This document shows, piece by piece, positions 1 to 10,887 of a stretch of 64,000 nt of DNA. Source of the DNA: Kalmusia sp. IMI 367209 (taxonomy: Eukaryota > Ascomycota > Dothideomycetes > Pleosporales > Didymosphaeriaceae); assembly GCA_027946365.1 (NCBI GenBank), contig JAPEUQ010000008.1, positions 1,426,001 through 1,490,000 on the forward strand. The letters run 5' to 3'. The notes below the pieces were generated by a model that saw only the letters and a program-made list of their open reading frames with translations, was not told the DNA's origin and made no database searches. The position numbers and the translations under genes were made by a program. The first letter of the stretch is position 1, and each line of letters starts with the position of its first letter.

Positions 1-865
1 GGTGAGTTTATCCGTCTTCGAATCGTAGACATGCCCCGGTGGGAATGAAATGATGTTGTCGCAAACGGGATGCAAGCACTTCAGCTCGGAAGCAAAGAAA
101 ACGGCGCCGGGCGTCTGGCTTGACCGTCCCATGTAGAATGTGGTGACACCGATGGGATCTCGCGCAGCGATGACTCGGTCCTGGATCTTATCGTGCAAAA
201 CCCACGAGAACATGCCATCGAGCAGTCTCGGGGCGTCGACATCGTGTTCTAGATACTGCGTCACATCAGCTCCTGCTCGCGTGCCTCATTCAGCATCTGT
301 TCTCACCAGCGGAATGATAACCTCGCAATCCGAGTGTGTCTTGAAGTTGTATGGGTTCTTGAGGCTCTTTCGGAGGATACGGTGGTTGTAAATCTCGCCA
401 TTGACGGCCAGCGATACAGTTCCCTCGTCATTGACGAGCGGCTGGGCGCCCGTGTCTATGCCATTGTAAGCTTTCCGGCCCAATTGTGGTCGTGTGGCAA
501 TGCGTACCGACACCGACGATGCTTAGGCGTTCGTGGACGAGGACTACATAGCAGTATATTAGCACTTATTCAAGGCGCATTGCAACGGGCGTCGTACTTG
601 TGTCGTTCGCAATCCAGTTGCCACTCCAGTCAGGCCCTCTGTGCCGGACGCTGTCGCAAGTGAGTCAATGACCTCCAAAGGCAAGAACCAGAGGCCAAAC
701 TCACGCCTTGCCCATCCTTAGGGCCGTCGGCTTGAATTGCTGCACATCAGGGTGCCTTTGAGCGTGTTAGTCACCTATCGACACAAGTAACAGCGACCTC
801 GGAGGGGTAATGGAGGGGAGAATTGCAACAACTACGTACTTGTAGCAGGCGAAAATACCACACAT
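1..865 (-). CDS. ASN1: Asparagine synthetase (glutamine-hydrolysing), 5' part, runs off the left edge
   Basis: This gene makes asparagine from aspartate, ATP and glutamine in the cytosol. Only the N-terminal class II glutamine amidotransferase domain (about 190 codons) is inside the window. It begins MCGIFACYK, so the catalytic Cys2 is exposed after Met removal. It continues with [38 protein letters not shown] and [12 protein letters not shown], all hallmarks of Asn synthetase. I read six exons on the minus strand: 840-865, 705-755, 598-650, 508-543, 307-455 and 1-255. The introns are about 51-84 nt with GTACGY/GTGAGT donors. Joining them keeps one frame throughout. The ATP-pyrophosphatase half lies outside the window. 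The start is fixed by the MCGI motif. Family assignment is very secure; exon edges may be off by one base. Confidence 0.95.
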
Positions 866-1771
866 GTTGGGCAGTATTCGATGTAAAGGGCGGAATTAGA
901 GGGGAACGAAGGTAGCAGGACGTGGGATGCTTATGTAGAGGTCCACAGGTGTATCCGGGCGGCTCAAAGAAATTCGACTGAGTCAATGGATCGCGCCCGT
1001 TCGTCGGCGCAGTGGTGGGGCACGCGCGCACAGCACTAACGTCGCCCATGTCTGTGCAATCATTTTTCAGGTGCTGATAGCGCAGATAACCAGTCCTTTT
1101 CGCGTCGGTAAACCACGGCATGGGGTAGCATCCATCAGTCTTTGCGGAGGGCGTCGTTGTTGGACATGCGCCCAATGATCCCCTCTGCTGGCCCCCCACA
1201 TAAACGAACAGCTGCATCGCAATTGGAAGCCACTTCATTGGCTTGCGCGCGTGACTAAGAGCATACGTAAAGCGATATCGCATATCTTCATACTCACCAA
1301 CTCTTAGCATAAGAAAACATCCAAGGAGTCCGTCTATAACACGTAGGGTGAGTCATCCTATGACACGCATTTTCCACGCACACCCCGGTCGCGCGCAAGA
1401 AGTGTTACGACACATGAGATATGTAGGGATCGTATTACGGGATGTGTTGATACAGGATGGCCGCCATTGCTGTGAATATGCTACTACAATACGCTCCACA
1501 GCTTCCCCCTTCCAGATTACTTCTCGAGGTATTTACCCAAAGAAGACACCTTGGCTAGCCTCCACAGAAAAAGTGATCACGCCAGGGAACGGAAAAAAGG
1601 AATTACCACCTCTACTACGCCATCGCATCACGTACCTAGATTGCTTTTCATGACCGTCATCGAGAGATTCTCATCCGACACTCCACGACCTCCCCTTGCC
1701 CGCTATCGGAGCCGTTGCTGTACCCCAGCAGGTTCGTCTTAATCCGCATGGGATGTTGCGGGGGAGCGAGA
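866..1771. other. Intergenic, upstream of the Asn synthetase gene
   Basis: About 0.9 kb between the start of the Asn synthetase gene and the 3' end of the VAP gene. Open frames here (for example on the minus strand across 771-1310) have no recognisable motif and overlap the real first exon in another frame. I see no RNA gene or repeat. It probably holds the ASN1 promoter and the VAP 3' untranslated region. Confidence 0.5.
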
Positions 1772-2932
1772 TCAGAACAAGAAATATGCGAGGAGGAAGC
1801 TCAACAGCGCCACAATGGCCGTGATGTGAATGGGTACGCCACCGGGGGATTGCTGAGTGCTGACAGCCGTCTGCAACTGCTCCTTGGAATCCCGCGCGGG
1901 TTCCGCCTTCCGCTGACGAATTCCCGATTCGAGTTGCTGCCTTAAGTTCGCAATTGTGGCTTTGGCATCGGCAAGCTGGGCTTGTAGGTCTTCGGAGGAC
2001 GTGGGGATAGCCTTTGCTACTCCTGCTGCGGCCGAGCTAATAGTTGCCGCTACGCCCGAGGTGGAGACCGGGTTGTGCGCCGATTCACGAGCGTCTCCCA
2101 AGTTTTTGCTATCAGACGGGCGGGACTCGGGGCGCGAGACAGATCCCACAGGCTGCTCTGTAGAACCTCGCTGAGGGGTCACTGCCTCCGGTGAGGGCGA
2201 CGGCAGCAGAGACTCGCGGTAGTGGGCGGCGCCATTGGTCTTCGGTGTCGCAGTCACGTCGTCAGCAGGGAGGAAGACGACCCTGATCTTCTTCTCTTGA
2301 ATTGAAGACTTGGCCGTCTGTTCAATGTTTGACCACTACATCCATGTCAGCAAAAAAAAAAAAACTACGGTATCTATTGAAGAGTGTCATACAAGAGAGG
2401 CTACGTTGGTGAACTCTTTGTCTGCGGTAACAAGAACTGATTGAACGAGAAACTTGTCTCTGCACTTTGCATCTGGCGGCGGGTCTTCCTTCATGGCTTG
2501 GAGCAGAACTGGGTCATACGTCAGCGTGCCGCAATTTCCACAGTCAACCGGGCCATCTCCGTACTTTGCACCTCGACATGATCGCCTGGCTCGATGCGGC
2601 CGGAATTTGGCCTCACGCAGTATCTATAGTGTTCAATATCAGCGAGGTGGGGGCCGTCAGTAGGAGGGAATGCGCGTACTGCTTTGGAGCGGTCGTTTTG
2701 ACCTATATGTGTTAGTAACCCGTCATAGACTATTCGTAGTGTTTATAACGCATAGGGATGTGCTCACCTTGAAGGCCACGGGATCTGAGTGGTTGTTCCT
2801 CAGTTTGAGCGTCTGCGTGACCTCTTGCTGGAAGGGGCCTGTCCTAGCTTTAGCCTCTCCCTAACCAGTCCTTTCATTTGTGGAACACTAACGCTTGAAG
2901 CCCAGCTCCGGAGGGTCGAGCTCGACAGACAT
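1772..2932 (-). CDS. SCS2: VAMP-associated protein (VAP/Scs2 homologue), ER membrane contact-site protein
   Basis: Predicted 290-aa tail-anchored ER protein. VAP proteins bind FFAT motifs of lipid-transfer proteins and tether the ER to other membranes. Six exons are read: 2893-2932, 2768-2838, 2680-2702, 2565-2623, 2393-2508 and 1772-2335, with 54-65 nt introns. The N-terminal MSP domain (about residues 1-125) is clear from MSVELDPPELGFKRPF, LKLRNNHSDPVAFKVKTTAP, YCVRPNSGRIEPG and DKFLVQSV. A Ser/Pro-rich linker follows, then a coiled coil (LQAQLADAKATIANLRQQLE) and a C-terminal membrane anchor (ITAIVALLSFLLAYFLF). The exon joins keep frame exactly. It is divergently transcribed from the UBX gene. 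Confidence in family is high. Confidence 0.95.
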
Positions 2933-3554
2933 GGCGTGGACTCGAGTGTGAAGGGCGTGGTCGGGGGTTGGTAATCAGACACCGTAGTCGATTGTCAGGA
3001 GGGGGCGCATGCGACAGCTCAGGGACAGGCCAGAGGGGTTTTATGCGCAGAGGACCGCGTAGTGGTTTCGAGGATTGCTGCAGGGAGTGATATAGAGGTA
3101 CGCGCGGGGGTGGTGAAGCGAGAGTGCGTCGTCGTGATATGCTTGGAAGCGGACACCCCGGCCAGCTTCTCGCACCGTGCACGATGACGCTCTCCCTAAG
3201 CGGGCCACGACTAGCGCCAGCCTGGAGCTCTGCACTCTACTATCAGGTCTGACGACGACTATCATTGCACCGTTCCTGTACCTTACTTGGGACTTCGCTT
3301 AACGTTTCCTTTTCTTAGGTCTTCCGTTGATCATCGTTCTATTTACACGTCCGTCAGTCACGCATATTGAACCGCGGATACAAGCCCCGCTACCGCCTGG
3401 CCCCTCCATATATAATCCACCTCAACCAGAGCTTATCAGACCTTCTCTCTACCAACTTCCACACTCGACTGAGAAACAGACCTCAAACCGGGCACGCGAC
3501 CCTCTACTTCTACGGATTTAACGAACACTTACATACGCAAACACCCCTTCCAAC
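2933..3554. promoter_or_regulatory. Divergent promoter region between VAP and UBX genes, with a TATA-like box
   Basis: 622 bp between two divergent start codons. A TATA-like string (tatataa) lies at 3409-3415, about 140 bp upstream of the UBX start. It is followed by C- and T-rich leader sequence typical of fungal 5' regions. The open frames inside have no recognisable motif. The promoter role is inferred from position only. Confidence 0.4.
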
Positions 3555-4485
3555 ATGCCTTCCGACCTGGAACAGCTGCTCGACATGGGCTTCGACAATG
3601 AGCGCGCTACCCTCGCCTCCAAAGCAACCGGTTCTCTCCAAGATGCCATCGACTGGCTCGAAAAGAACCAGGATACATCCCTCGAAGAGCTCCAAGCCGC
3701 GCAAGCCTCCTCTGCCGCCGACGAACCCCCCGCCCTCCAACCCGGCGAAGAAGCCCGCTCCCTCGTCTGCGATGACTGCGGCAAGCGCTTCCGTTCCACA
3801 GCCCAAGCCGAATTCCACGCTAGCAAGTCCGGCCACGAGAACTTCTCTGAGTCCACCGAAGAGATCAAGCCACTAACCGAGGAAGAGAAGAAGCAGAAGC
3901 TCGAGGACCTGCGCCAGAAACTCGCAGCAAAGCGCGCTGGTCAGGCAGAGCAGGATAAGATCGACCGGAAGAAGAACGAGCAGATCCGCATGAAGGCGAC
4001 GAAGGAGAGCCAGGATATCAAGGAGGAATTGGTGAAGAAAGAGCAGTTGAAGGAGATGCAAAAGAAGAAGCGCGAGAAGGAGGAGGATGCGAAGGCAAAG
4101 CAAAGGGTTTTGGCTAAGTTGGAGGCGGATAAGCAAGAGCGGAAGAGAAAGGCAGACGCAGAGAAGGCGGCGCGTTTGGGCCAGGCTGCTCCTCCACCGG
4201 TTGCTGAGCCCTGCTGCGGCGACTGCGTCAGGTCCTACGACGTCGAAGCCTGCGTCTGAATATGCCGAGACGCGACTTGCTCTCCAAACGCCTGGCGGAC
4301 GCATCATGAAGACATTCCCGGTAGAGACAACACTCTTCGAGGTCGCACACGCGCTAGAGGAGTCGGGTGTGACAGTCAACTCGTTCCAGCAGAACTTCCC
4401 CAAGAAAGTCTACGACCGAACAGACTTCGGCTTGACACTTAAGGAGGCGGGAATGATACCAAGTGCTGCTCTTGTCGTCAAATAG
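3555..4485 (+). CDS. UBA-zinc finger-UBX protein (UBXN1/SAKS1-like Cdc48 adaptor), reading frame broken at 4209-4211
   Basis: Proteins of this type link ubiquitin conjugates (UBA) to the Cdc48/p97 segregase (UBX). The frame from 3555 encodes a UBA domain (about residues 4-41, with LLDMGFDNERATLASKATG), a C2H2 finger (CDDCGKRFRSTAQAEFHASK...H, about 72-96) and a long Lys/Glu coiled coil. It reaches a stop at 4257-4259, before the UBX domain. The UBX domain lies intact in another frame up to 4485 (ETRLALQTPGGRIMKTFPVE, FPKKVYDRTDFGLTLKEAG). If one C of the CCC run at 4209-4211 were absent, the frames would join through an Ala/Ser/Pro linker. An alternative is a 49-nt intron from 4201 (GTTGCT donor, GAAG acceptor), but that would remove residues that look conserved. 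So this is either an assembly error or a real +1 mutation that removes the p97-binding domain. Confidence 0.85.
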
Positions 4486-4776
4486 ATGGGATTCCTCGAC
4501 TTGATCTTGGGTGACACAGACGCTGGGCTTATGTGGTTCTAGCGTTGCAAAATTAGGTTGAGAGAATGATGGATATGAATTCACGATTTACAGCATTGCG
4601 TACCGGACCTTTTGAGCTGTGTACGTATATGACATAGCATGGTAATTGCCAGATACCAGGAGCTCCAAGCTCTATAACTTAAAAATGCATGATCCAAACC
4701 TATGCTTACCTGTCCTTCATGATGCGCCACAGCTCCCAAACACCACACAATGACCCAAATTGAAGTCGTCCGATCC

Positions 4777-6378
4777 TTAATCGTAGTCATACGGATCGAT
4801 ATCATATCGTCCCAGATCCCGCTGTGTACTGATCCATTCCTCGCTTGCTAACCCCCTCTTCCTTACTCTTAACTAAAGCCTTCGCATCCTTGCAATAGTC
4901 ACACGCATACCTACATGGTGTGTCGCCATCATCGGCAAAATACTTCGCAATGAGCTTATGCCGACACCTGTTCGTGCTCTCGCAATATTCGACCAGCGCT
5001 TGCATGCTCTTAAGCCGATGCATCATTTGCTGCTGCTGCACCGCTACACCGCTCCCTTTCTGCGGCATTCGCGCTTGATCTCGTTGAAGCATACTAGAGG
5101 CCTTATCCCGATCTTCACGTGAGTAGTAGAGGATGCACGCGGAGCCCTTATTATCTCTGCCTGCTCGGCCAGCTTCTTGATAGAAGCCTTCGAAGGACTT
5201 AGGGATCTGCCAGTGCACTACGAAGCGCACGTTCTCTTTGTCGATACCCATGCCAAAAGCTGTCGTTGCGACAATGATGTCGTAACCCTCCTTATTAGCC
5301 ACCCAGCCTGCGAGTGCGTCTGCACGCTCGGTGTGTGGCAGCCCGGCGTGATACGGTCTTGCACCTATACCATCCCCCCGCAGGCGGGCAGCGAGCGACT
5401 CGCAGTCTTTACGAAAGAGCGTATAGATGATACCCGAGACCTCGGTGCGCTGTCCCTGGGAGGCTAGCCGAGAGGCCCTTTCCGGTTCCGAACGCTTCTT
5501 GTGAATGGCTTTGAGGAACTCCATGAAATCAGGGTAGTGGTCGTTCTCCTCATTCTTAAAGCGGACTTCGTAGTGCAGGTTGGTCCGGCTAGTGCTCATG
5601 CGGAACATCTTCAGCTTAGAAGTGTCGAGACCTAAGGTTTTGATGATGTCGTCTCGTACTCGTGCTGTTGCGGTAGCTGTGAGACAGATGATGGGTACAT
5701 CGGGAAACTCATTCTTGAAGAAGGATAGCTGCTGGAATGAAGGACGGAAGTCATGACCCCATTCGCTGACGCAATGGGCTTCATCAACAGCTATACGGGA
5801 AAGTTCTCGTTGGGAATGGACGACGCGGAGGAGATTGCGAAAGTAATCTAGCTGGCAGAACTCGGGCGTAACATAGAGTAGCCGAGTGAGGGGGTGGCCG
5901 CATTGGAGGTCTTCGATGATCTTCTTCTTGTTGGTCGCTGTGGTTGTGCTATTGATCGTCTCTACGCGAATATTCGCCTTCCTCAGGGAAGCAACTTGGT
6001 TGTTCTACAATAGCATTAGACCTGGGACTAGCTGTTATCTGATAAACATACCATCAAGGCAAGAAGTGGCGATACCACGATTGTGACTTGAATGATCAGT
6101 ATGTGTGATAATTCTTTGCCTCTTCTGACATACTTCCAAAGTCAACAACAGCTGGTAGCTGGTAGCATAAACTCTTTCCGAAAGAAGTTGCAGCCTGCAG
6201 AAATACATCTTCGCCATCTAATGTCGCGGTAATGACCTCGCGCTGTAGTGGCCTGGACATATAAGTAAGGACGTAAAAACAAGAAATACAGCTCAAATTA
6301 CCGGAATTCCCGTTTCCCAAATACTCGTCGGAGGGTGAAGTCGAGGTCATAGTGGGTACGCTTTCTTGTACCTGGCAT
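4777..6378 (-). CDS. Small RecQ-family ATP-dependent DNA helicase, C-terminal frame shifted at 4852-4856
   Basis: A 3'-5' DNA helicase of the RecQ family, acting in recombination and replication repair in the nucleus. Exons read: 6302-6378, 6134-6252, 6052-6086 and a long last exon to about 4777. Motifs in order: Walker A AATSFGKSLCYQLP (the classical PTGGGKS is replaced by ATSFGKS), motif Ia VVSPLLALMNNQV, DEAH box VDEAHCVSEWGHDFRP, motif III LTATATA, motif V IVATTAFGMGIDK and motif VI QEAGRAGRD. A RecQ zinc-binding region with Cys pairs (CRYACDYC) follows. There is no HRDC domain. As read, translation stops at 4802. If one base of the CCCCC run (4852-4856, plus strand) is surplus, the frame continues with LASEEWISTQRDLGRYD and stops at 4777, which looks like the natural end. 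The MFS gene lies upstream on the same strand. Confidence 0.9.
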
Positions 6379-6822
6379 GGTCTGCCGACACCGCACAACC
6401 GCGGAAGATCTCAACGGGTGAAACCGAAATTCAGAGCAATTACCGGTTTGTCAAGAAGTTGAAATGTCGCTGGCATCGAATTTGAGGCATTCTGCCCTCC
6501 GACATAGACTGTGATGTTGATAGTGTTATGGAGAGCTACAGCCGCGACGCGTCGCGAGGAAAGCACAGAGCAGCGCAGTCACGTGTTCTAGCGTTGTCGG
6601 CCCAATCGACTTCTATCAACGCACACCGAACAACGATCAGAGTAGCGTACATCCCTAAGACCTCTTGAATTATCAATTCGATTTAATTTAAACTTGTCAA
6701 TTGTATACGTTACTTGTCTCACTATCTAGCCTGCCAGTCCGGTCCGGTCCATACCACCAAATTCCTACTGTACTATTTCAAAGATTCTTATAGGAGTCTC
6801 GAAGGTCGGCCAGTCTTTCAAA
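6379..6822. other. Intergenic, upstream of RecQ and downstream of the transporter
   Basis: About 440 bp between two minus-strand genes. I see no ORF with recognisable content and no repeat. It presumably contains the RecQ promoter and the transporter's 3' end. Confidence 0.5.
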
Positions 6823-8780
6823 TTACCAATAGTACAAATGCCTTCTACTTTTTGCATCGATGTACAGCGTCTCTGCTTCTTCTCCGGGTTGCTTACTCCT
6901 TTTTCTTTCTCTTCCGTTCACAAATCTGAAGATTAGCACTTGCAGTATGACAACAGCAAGCCAAACAGCTCCAAGACTCAAACACGCAATCCAAGCATTC
7001 CGATAGAGCGGAGCGTCGCTTCCTCTGAAGACCTGGTTACCGTATGTTCCACCCAAATTGGAGCACCCAATATACACGGCATATGCAATCGCTCGATGTT
7101 GGGGCGATTTGGAGTTGAGAGAGAGCCATGTCACATTAAGCGGTTGCCATGATGGCGCGGCACCTGTAACCACGAGCGCAGCATAGAATGAACAACTGCT
7201 TTTAGATGTCACGGGGAGGTGGTAAAGCGCGATTAAGCCCGCAAGTGTCCACACAGCAACGAAGATGATGGCGTATCCAAAACGCTTATATCGGTCGACA
7301 TAAAAGCTCAGTGCAAGGCCGCCAAATGAGGCGATGATTGGTGCTGGCGCACTTAGAAGATTGGCACGAATGCTTGTAAATCCAAGAGATTTAATGATAG
7401 TTGCGCCACAGGTCGAGAGCCCGTTCACTGATTGGAGACCGCTGAGGCAGGCTATTAGGTATGGCCACGTCTTCCAGTCTGAGAGTACTTCGATACTGGT
7501 TGATCATTTAGGCAAGCTCCTGCTTCATGGAACGAGGCAACTTACATGTCTTTCGCTTTGATCTTCATCGTTGCGGCCTGACCCTTCTTCGGATCTTTAC
7601 GAATGATCCGTGCGACGTAAATGTCAGCTTCACGGGTAGAAAGCCAAGGACGTGTAGGAACTAAGCCAGCAAAGAGGCGATCCGTATCATGTGGCGATCG
7701 TGGCACAAAAGCTAATGCTAGCACGCCAGTCGCTAGGTGGGTTGTTAATTAGTGAAGAATCTTTTCAAATAAAGATCACTTACCAATCGTTGAAACCCCG
7801 CAGATAACAAAGATCCTAGGATAATTCAGCACACTTGTTCAAATTCCAACAAACCCCATGCGGGAACGAAGTCTTACCATTGCCACCCTTTCAGCCCTCC
7901 GTGGCCTTCTAGTCGCAATGATCCAGCAGATATCAACGATCCGAATGCAGCAGATAGCGACGGACCGAAGAAGAACAAAGTGGTGAGTTTGGCAAGCTCA
8001 TCTTGCGTGTACCTGTGTACATATGATGAGCATATATCGCGAAAGCGTAGTTTATCGTGAAATAACCTACCATCGTGATAGCGTGTAAAGTCCGCCCGGT
8101 ATGAATCCACTTTCAGCCATTCCGAGAAATAAACGCGCGGCATACCAACCACTTGCGTTCTTTACAAACATCTGTAACACTTCAATGAAGCCCCATGTAA
8201 TGACTTGGAGCGGTATCCAGTAGTGCGCACCAACACGATGCAAGATCATCTACAGATCATTAGTGAAAGCATTCTCTATGTATGGACAAAAAAACTCACA
8301 TTGGAAGGTATCTCAAGGAGCACAATACCGAACCATAGGAGCGAGATTCCTGTGTTTGCTTGATCCCTGGTCATGCCTGTGTCTTTGAGAAATGTCGACG
8401 TTAGGACGCCGGAGACATTGGTACGATCGATGGCCATCCATGTAAACATCAACTACGACGCTTCATCAGCTTTTTGGCGTATAACTGATACTTAGAGGCC
8501 TGGGCATACGCACAGTGAATAATGGCAGAAAGAGGAAGTCAGCCTTTCGGACAACCTTCGCTTCCTCATCTTTTGACCAGCTCACCAAGATTTCTTTGCC
8601 GTCTCGTACGATAATCTGGTGTAGTAGGCCATCCTGATGGTCTTCGACATCTCGTTCCTCGCTCCCAGAAAGTGTTCCTGATGCACTGATCGATTCAATT
8701 CTCTTTTCGTGGTCGTCTCTGCTGGAGACCAGAGGAGTAACGGCGACAGGTGTCAGCGATATAGCTACCTTGGAAGCCAT
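6823..8780 (-). CDS. MFS transporter of the allantoate/nicotinate permease (Dal5-like anion:cation symporter) family
   Basis: A plasma-membrane importer of small organic anions; the substrate cannot be read from sequence. Exon 1 (8514-8780) encodes a charged cytosolic N-terminus. At least six further exons are separated by short introns, and every junction I checked keeps frame. Signature segments are MFTWMAIDRTNVSGV (TM1 with the DRTN motif), GMAESGFIPGGLYTLSRWY (the family E-x-GF-P-G...SxWY loop), GWQWIFVICG, and in the second half LSAPAPIIASFGG and NVTWLSLNSKSPQHRAIA. About 12 membrane segments can be counted. The C-terminus is short and basic (GRERKRSKQ). It is divergent from the LigB gene across a 600-bp gap, so co-regulation is possible but unproven. 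Confidence 0.88.
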
Positions 8781-9386
8781 GTTTCGAGCCTAATTCTCTT
8801 CAAAGAAGACGATGGACTGCTTAGAAAAGGTGATTACTTGCACGGTATTTGAAGCATTCAGTCGGCATGGTTCACGAATCATTAGCGATCACAGGCTGTA
8901 GCAATAATATCTCCGGATGTCAACATATTCTAGTCTGGCCTGATATATCAGTCACCAGGATCGAAGCGACTTGGTTGCGCGCATGTCCTTGCCACTAAAG
9001 CGCGATGGGGTTCCTAGCAGTACACTCCGCGGAGTATTGCAACAGTAATGTCACACTGAGAACAATTCCAGCCCATGAGTATTTATTGGACAATGCTTAT
9101 CTGCTATGCTGATGTTCAAGCTAGTGGGCGATGTTGTCGTTGGACCTAGCTATTGCGTTATTCGGCTCGAATGCCTCAACTGCCGAATCATCCAACGACC
9201 AATTGACGAGACGATTACTTGATTTTGTGCTGTTTGTCTCATACGAACTTGGAAAACAACGAATAGTCTACTTTTACTGTAAAAGGGAAAGGATGACAAA
9301 AGCTTCCTCGCACCCAACTCCATTACTGCACTACTTCAACTAGTCCACCCCCGCTTTAATTTACAACCCCAAGCACATTTAATAAA
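8781..9386. promoter_or_regulatory. Divergent intergenic region between MFS transporter and LigB-type dioxygenase
   Basis: About 600 bp separating two divergent start codons. No gene seen inside. A shared promoter region is inferred from geometry. I identified no specific operator. Confidence 0.35.
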
Positions 9387-10473
9387 ATGCCGTCTGTTGA
9401 AGTCACGGAACCGTTACCGACTTATTTCATCGGCCACGCGGGGGTAGGTCTCCTTTTTAAGGACTCGGAGAACATTCGCATCGTACAGAACAATCTTAGA
9501 GAAATCGGAAGAGAGATTCTTGCACTTTCGCCTCGTCCAAAGGCTGTTATCATCTTCAGTGGACATTTTGAAGCGGGCGAGATCCATGGTCCTGGAGTCA
9601 TTGAAGGTGTGCATGTTTCCTAATTCTATGGGGCGGTACCTAATCAGAAAAAGTCAACGTGAAGCGCAACACGCCAATACTGGTAGGCATTTGTACCTCA
9701 AGGCAAAGATATTACTTACGAAGTTAGCATGATTTTGTTAATGATTTCCATGATTCACATCCATACGTCTATGAATACGATTGGCCACACCAGGACGCCC
9801 CAGGACTCGCGACCTCAGTATGGAGACACTTAGTCGACACTGGCATCGAAGCGAAGAGGGTCGAGCGCGGTGTCGACCATGGTATTTGGGAGCCGTTCAA
9901 AGTCATGTTCCCTCCAGAAGATCCGCTCAACATCCCAGTCATTCAAGTCTCGACGTTCCACGGGTACGATCTAGAAAGCCAGATACGATTAGGCGAAGCA
10001 ATCGAGCCATTAAGGTTTATGGTTCTCCCTTAATCTATGATACTTGCTAATATCAATGGTGAAGACGTCAAGGCTTCCTGATCATAGCCTCGGGGATGGC
10101 AGCCCACTCGTTCGCATCAATAGCAGAAATCGGCCAAGCAACAACCGAGGAAGAGCAAGCCTCTACTCGTGACAAAGTTCTAAGAGAAACTCGGACATTC
10201 GACAAGCATCTCCGAAATGCGCTCGCTAGCCGGGACTCAGCGAAGAGAAGAGAGGCGCTTTTGCAATTGGAGCAATTGCTTGAGTTCAAGCGCTCCCATC
10301 CGACGGTTGAGGTAACACATTCTTCGGCAGTGATTTACCTCGTTCTAACATAGTGATAGCATTTCACGCCACTTTTGGTGGCTGCCGGTGCGGCAGGCGA
10401 TGCGGAAGCTCAGGTTCTCGGAATCGATGTAGTAGAGCCGGGATTCTCGTTCTTGAACGTCAGGTTTGGATGA
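9387..10473 (+). CDS. LigB/DODA-type class III extradiol ring-cleavage dioxygenase
   Basis: Predicted 298-aa metal-dependent enzyme of the DODA-type extradiol dioxygenase family, which opens catecholic rings (for example 4,5-DOPA dioxygenase). The true substrate here is unknown. Five exons are read: 9387-9606, 9654-9682, 9728-10014, 10065-10311 and 10360-10473. All keep frame. Visible motifs are YFIGHAGVGLLF (N-terminal metal-binding His), IIFSGHFEA, YEYDWPHQDAPGLA, VDHGIWEPFKVMFPPED, IPVIQVSTFHG, FLIIASGMAAHS (late His near the active site) and HFTPLLVAAGAAGD. The GHAG in place of the common GHGGP is a small deviation. Start chosen at the first ATG, which directly precedes the conserved N-terminus. 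Confidence 0.9.
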
Positions 10474-10887
10474 GGCGGGTGTTGAAATGGGCTAGAAGAG
10501 GGTCAAATATGCTTTATCAACATATATCATACTGTCATTATATCTATTCATATAGGTCATAGCCCACTCTTCTCTTTCTCATACCTACTGGCCATACTAC
10601 TAAGCCTAGGCAATTCCACCCACTCACGCTTCATATCTGCGTGGTGCAAAGTCCCATTGGTTTACATATAACACTCAGGGACGCTTTCGTCTCAGTCCAG
10701 TATGTATGTTACCCTTGGCACTGGATTCTCTTCCAAAAGGCCCATGCTCTTGACTATCATTACGATCTTCTCGGTGAGTTCTCTGAGTCCCAAATAGACG
10801 CCAGACCTCCTCCAGGTCTACTTTGTATCGGCCTCCTATTCCCGCCACCCAGATCTTTCGTCTCGTTCAAAATAGCCTCTCTCTCTT
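10474..10887. other. Convergent 3' intergenic region
   Basis: About 410 bp between the convergent LigB and secreted-protein genes. No coding or RNA signal recognised. Confidence 0.4.

Noticed and set aside
771..1310. Minus-strand open frame of 179 codons
   Set aside because: It overlaps the first exon and intron of the Asn synthetase gene in the wrong frame and has no motif.
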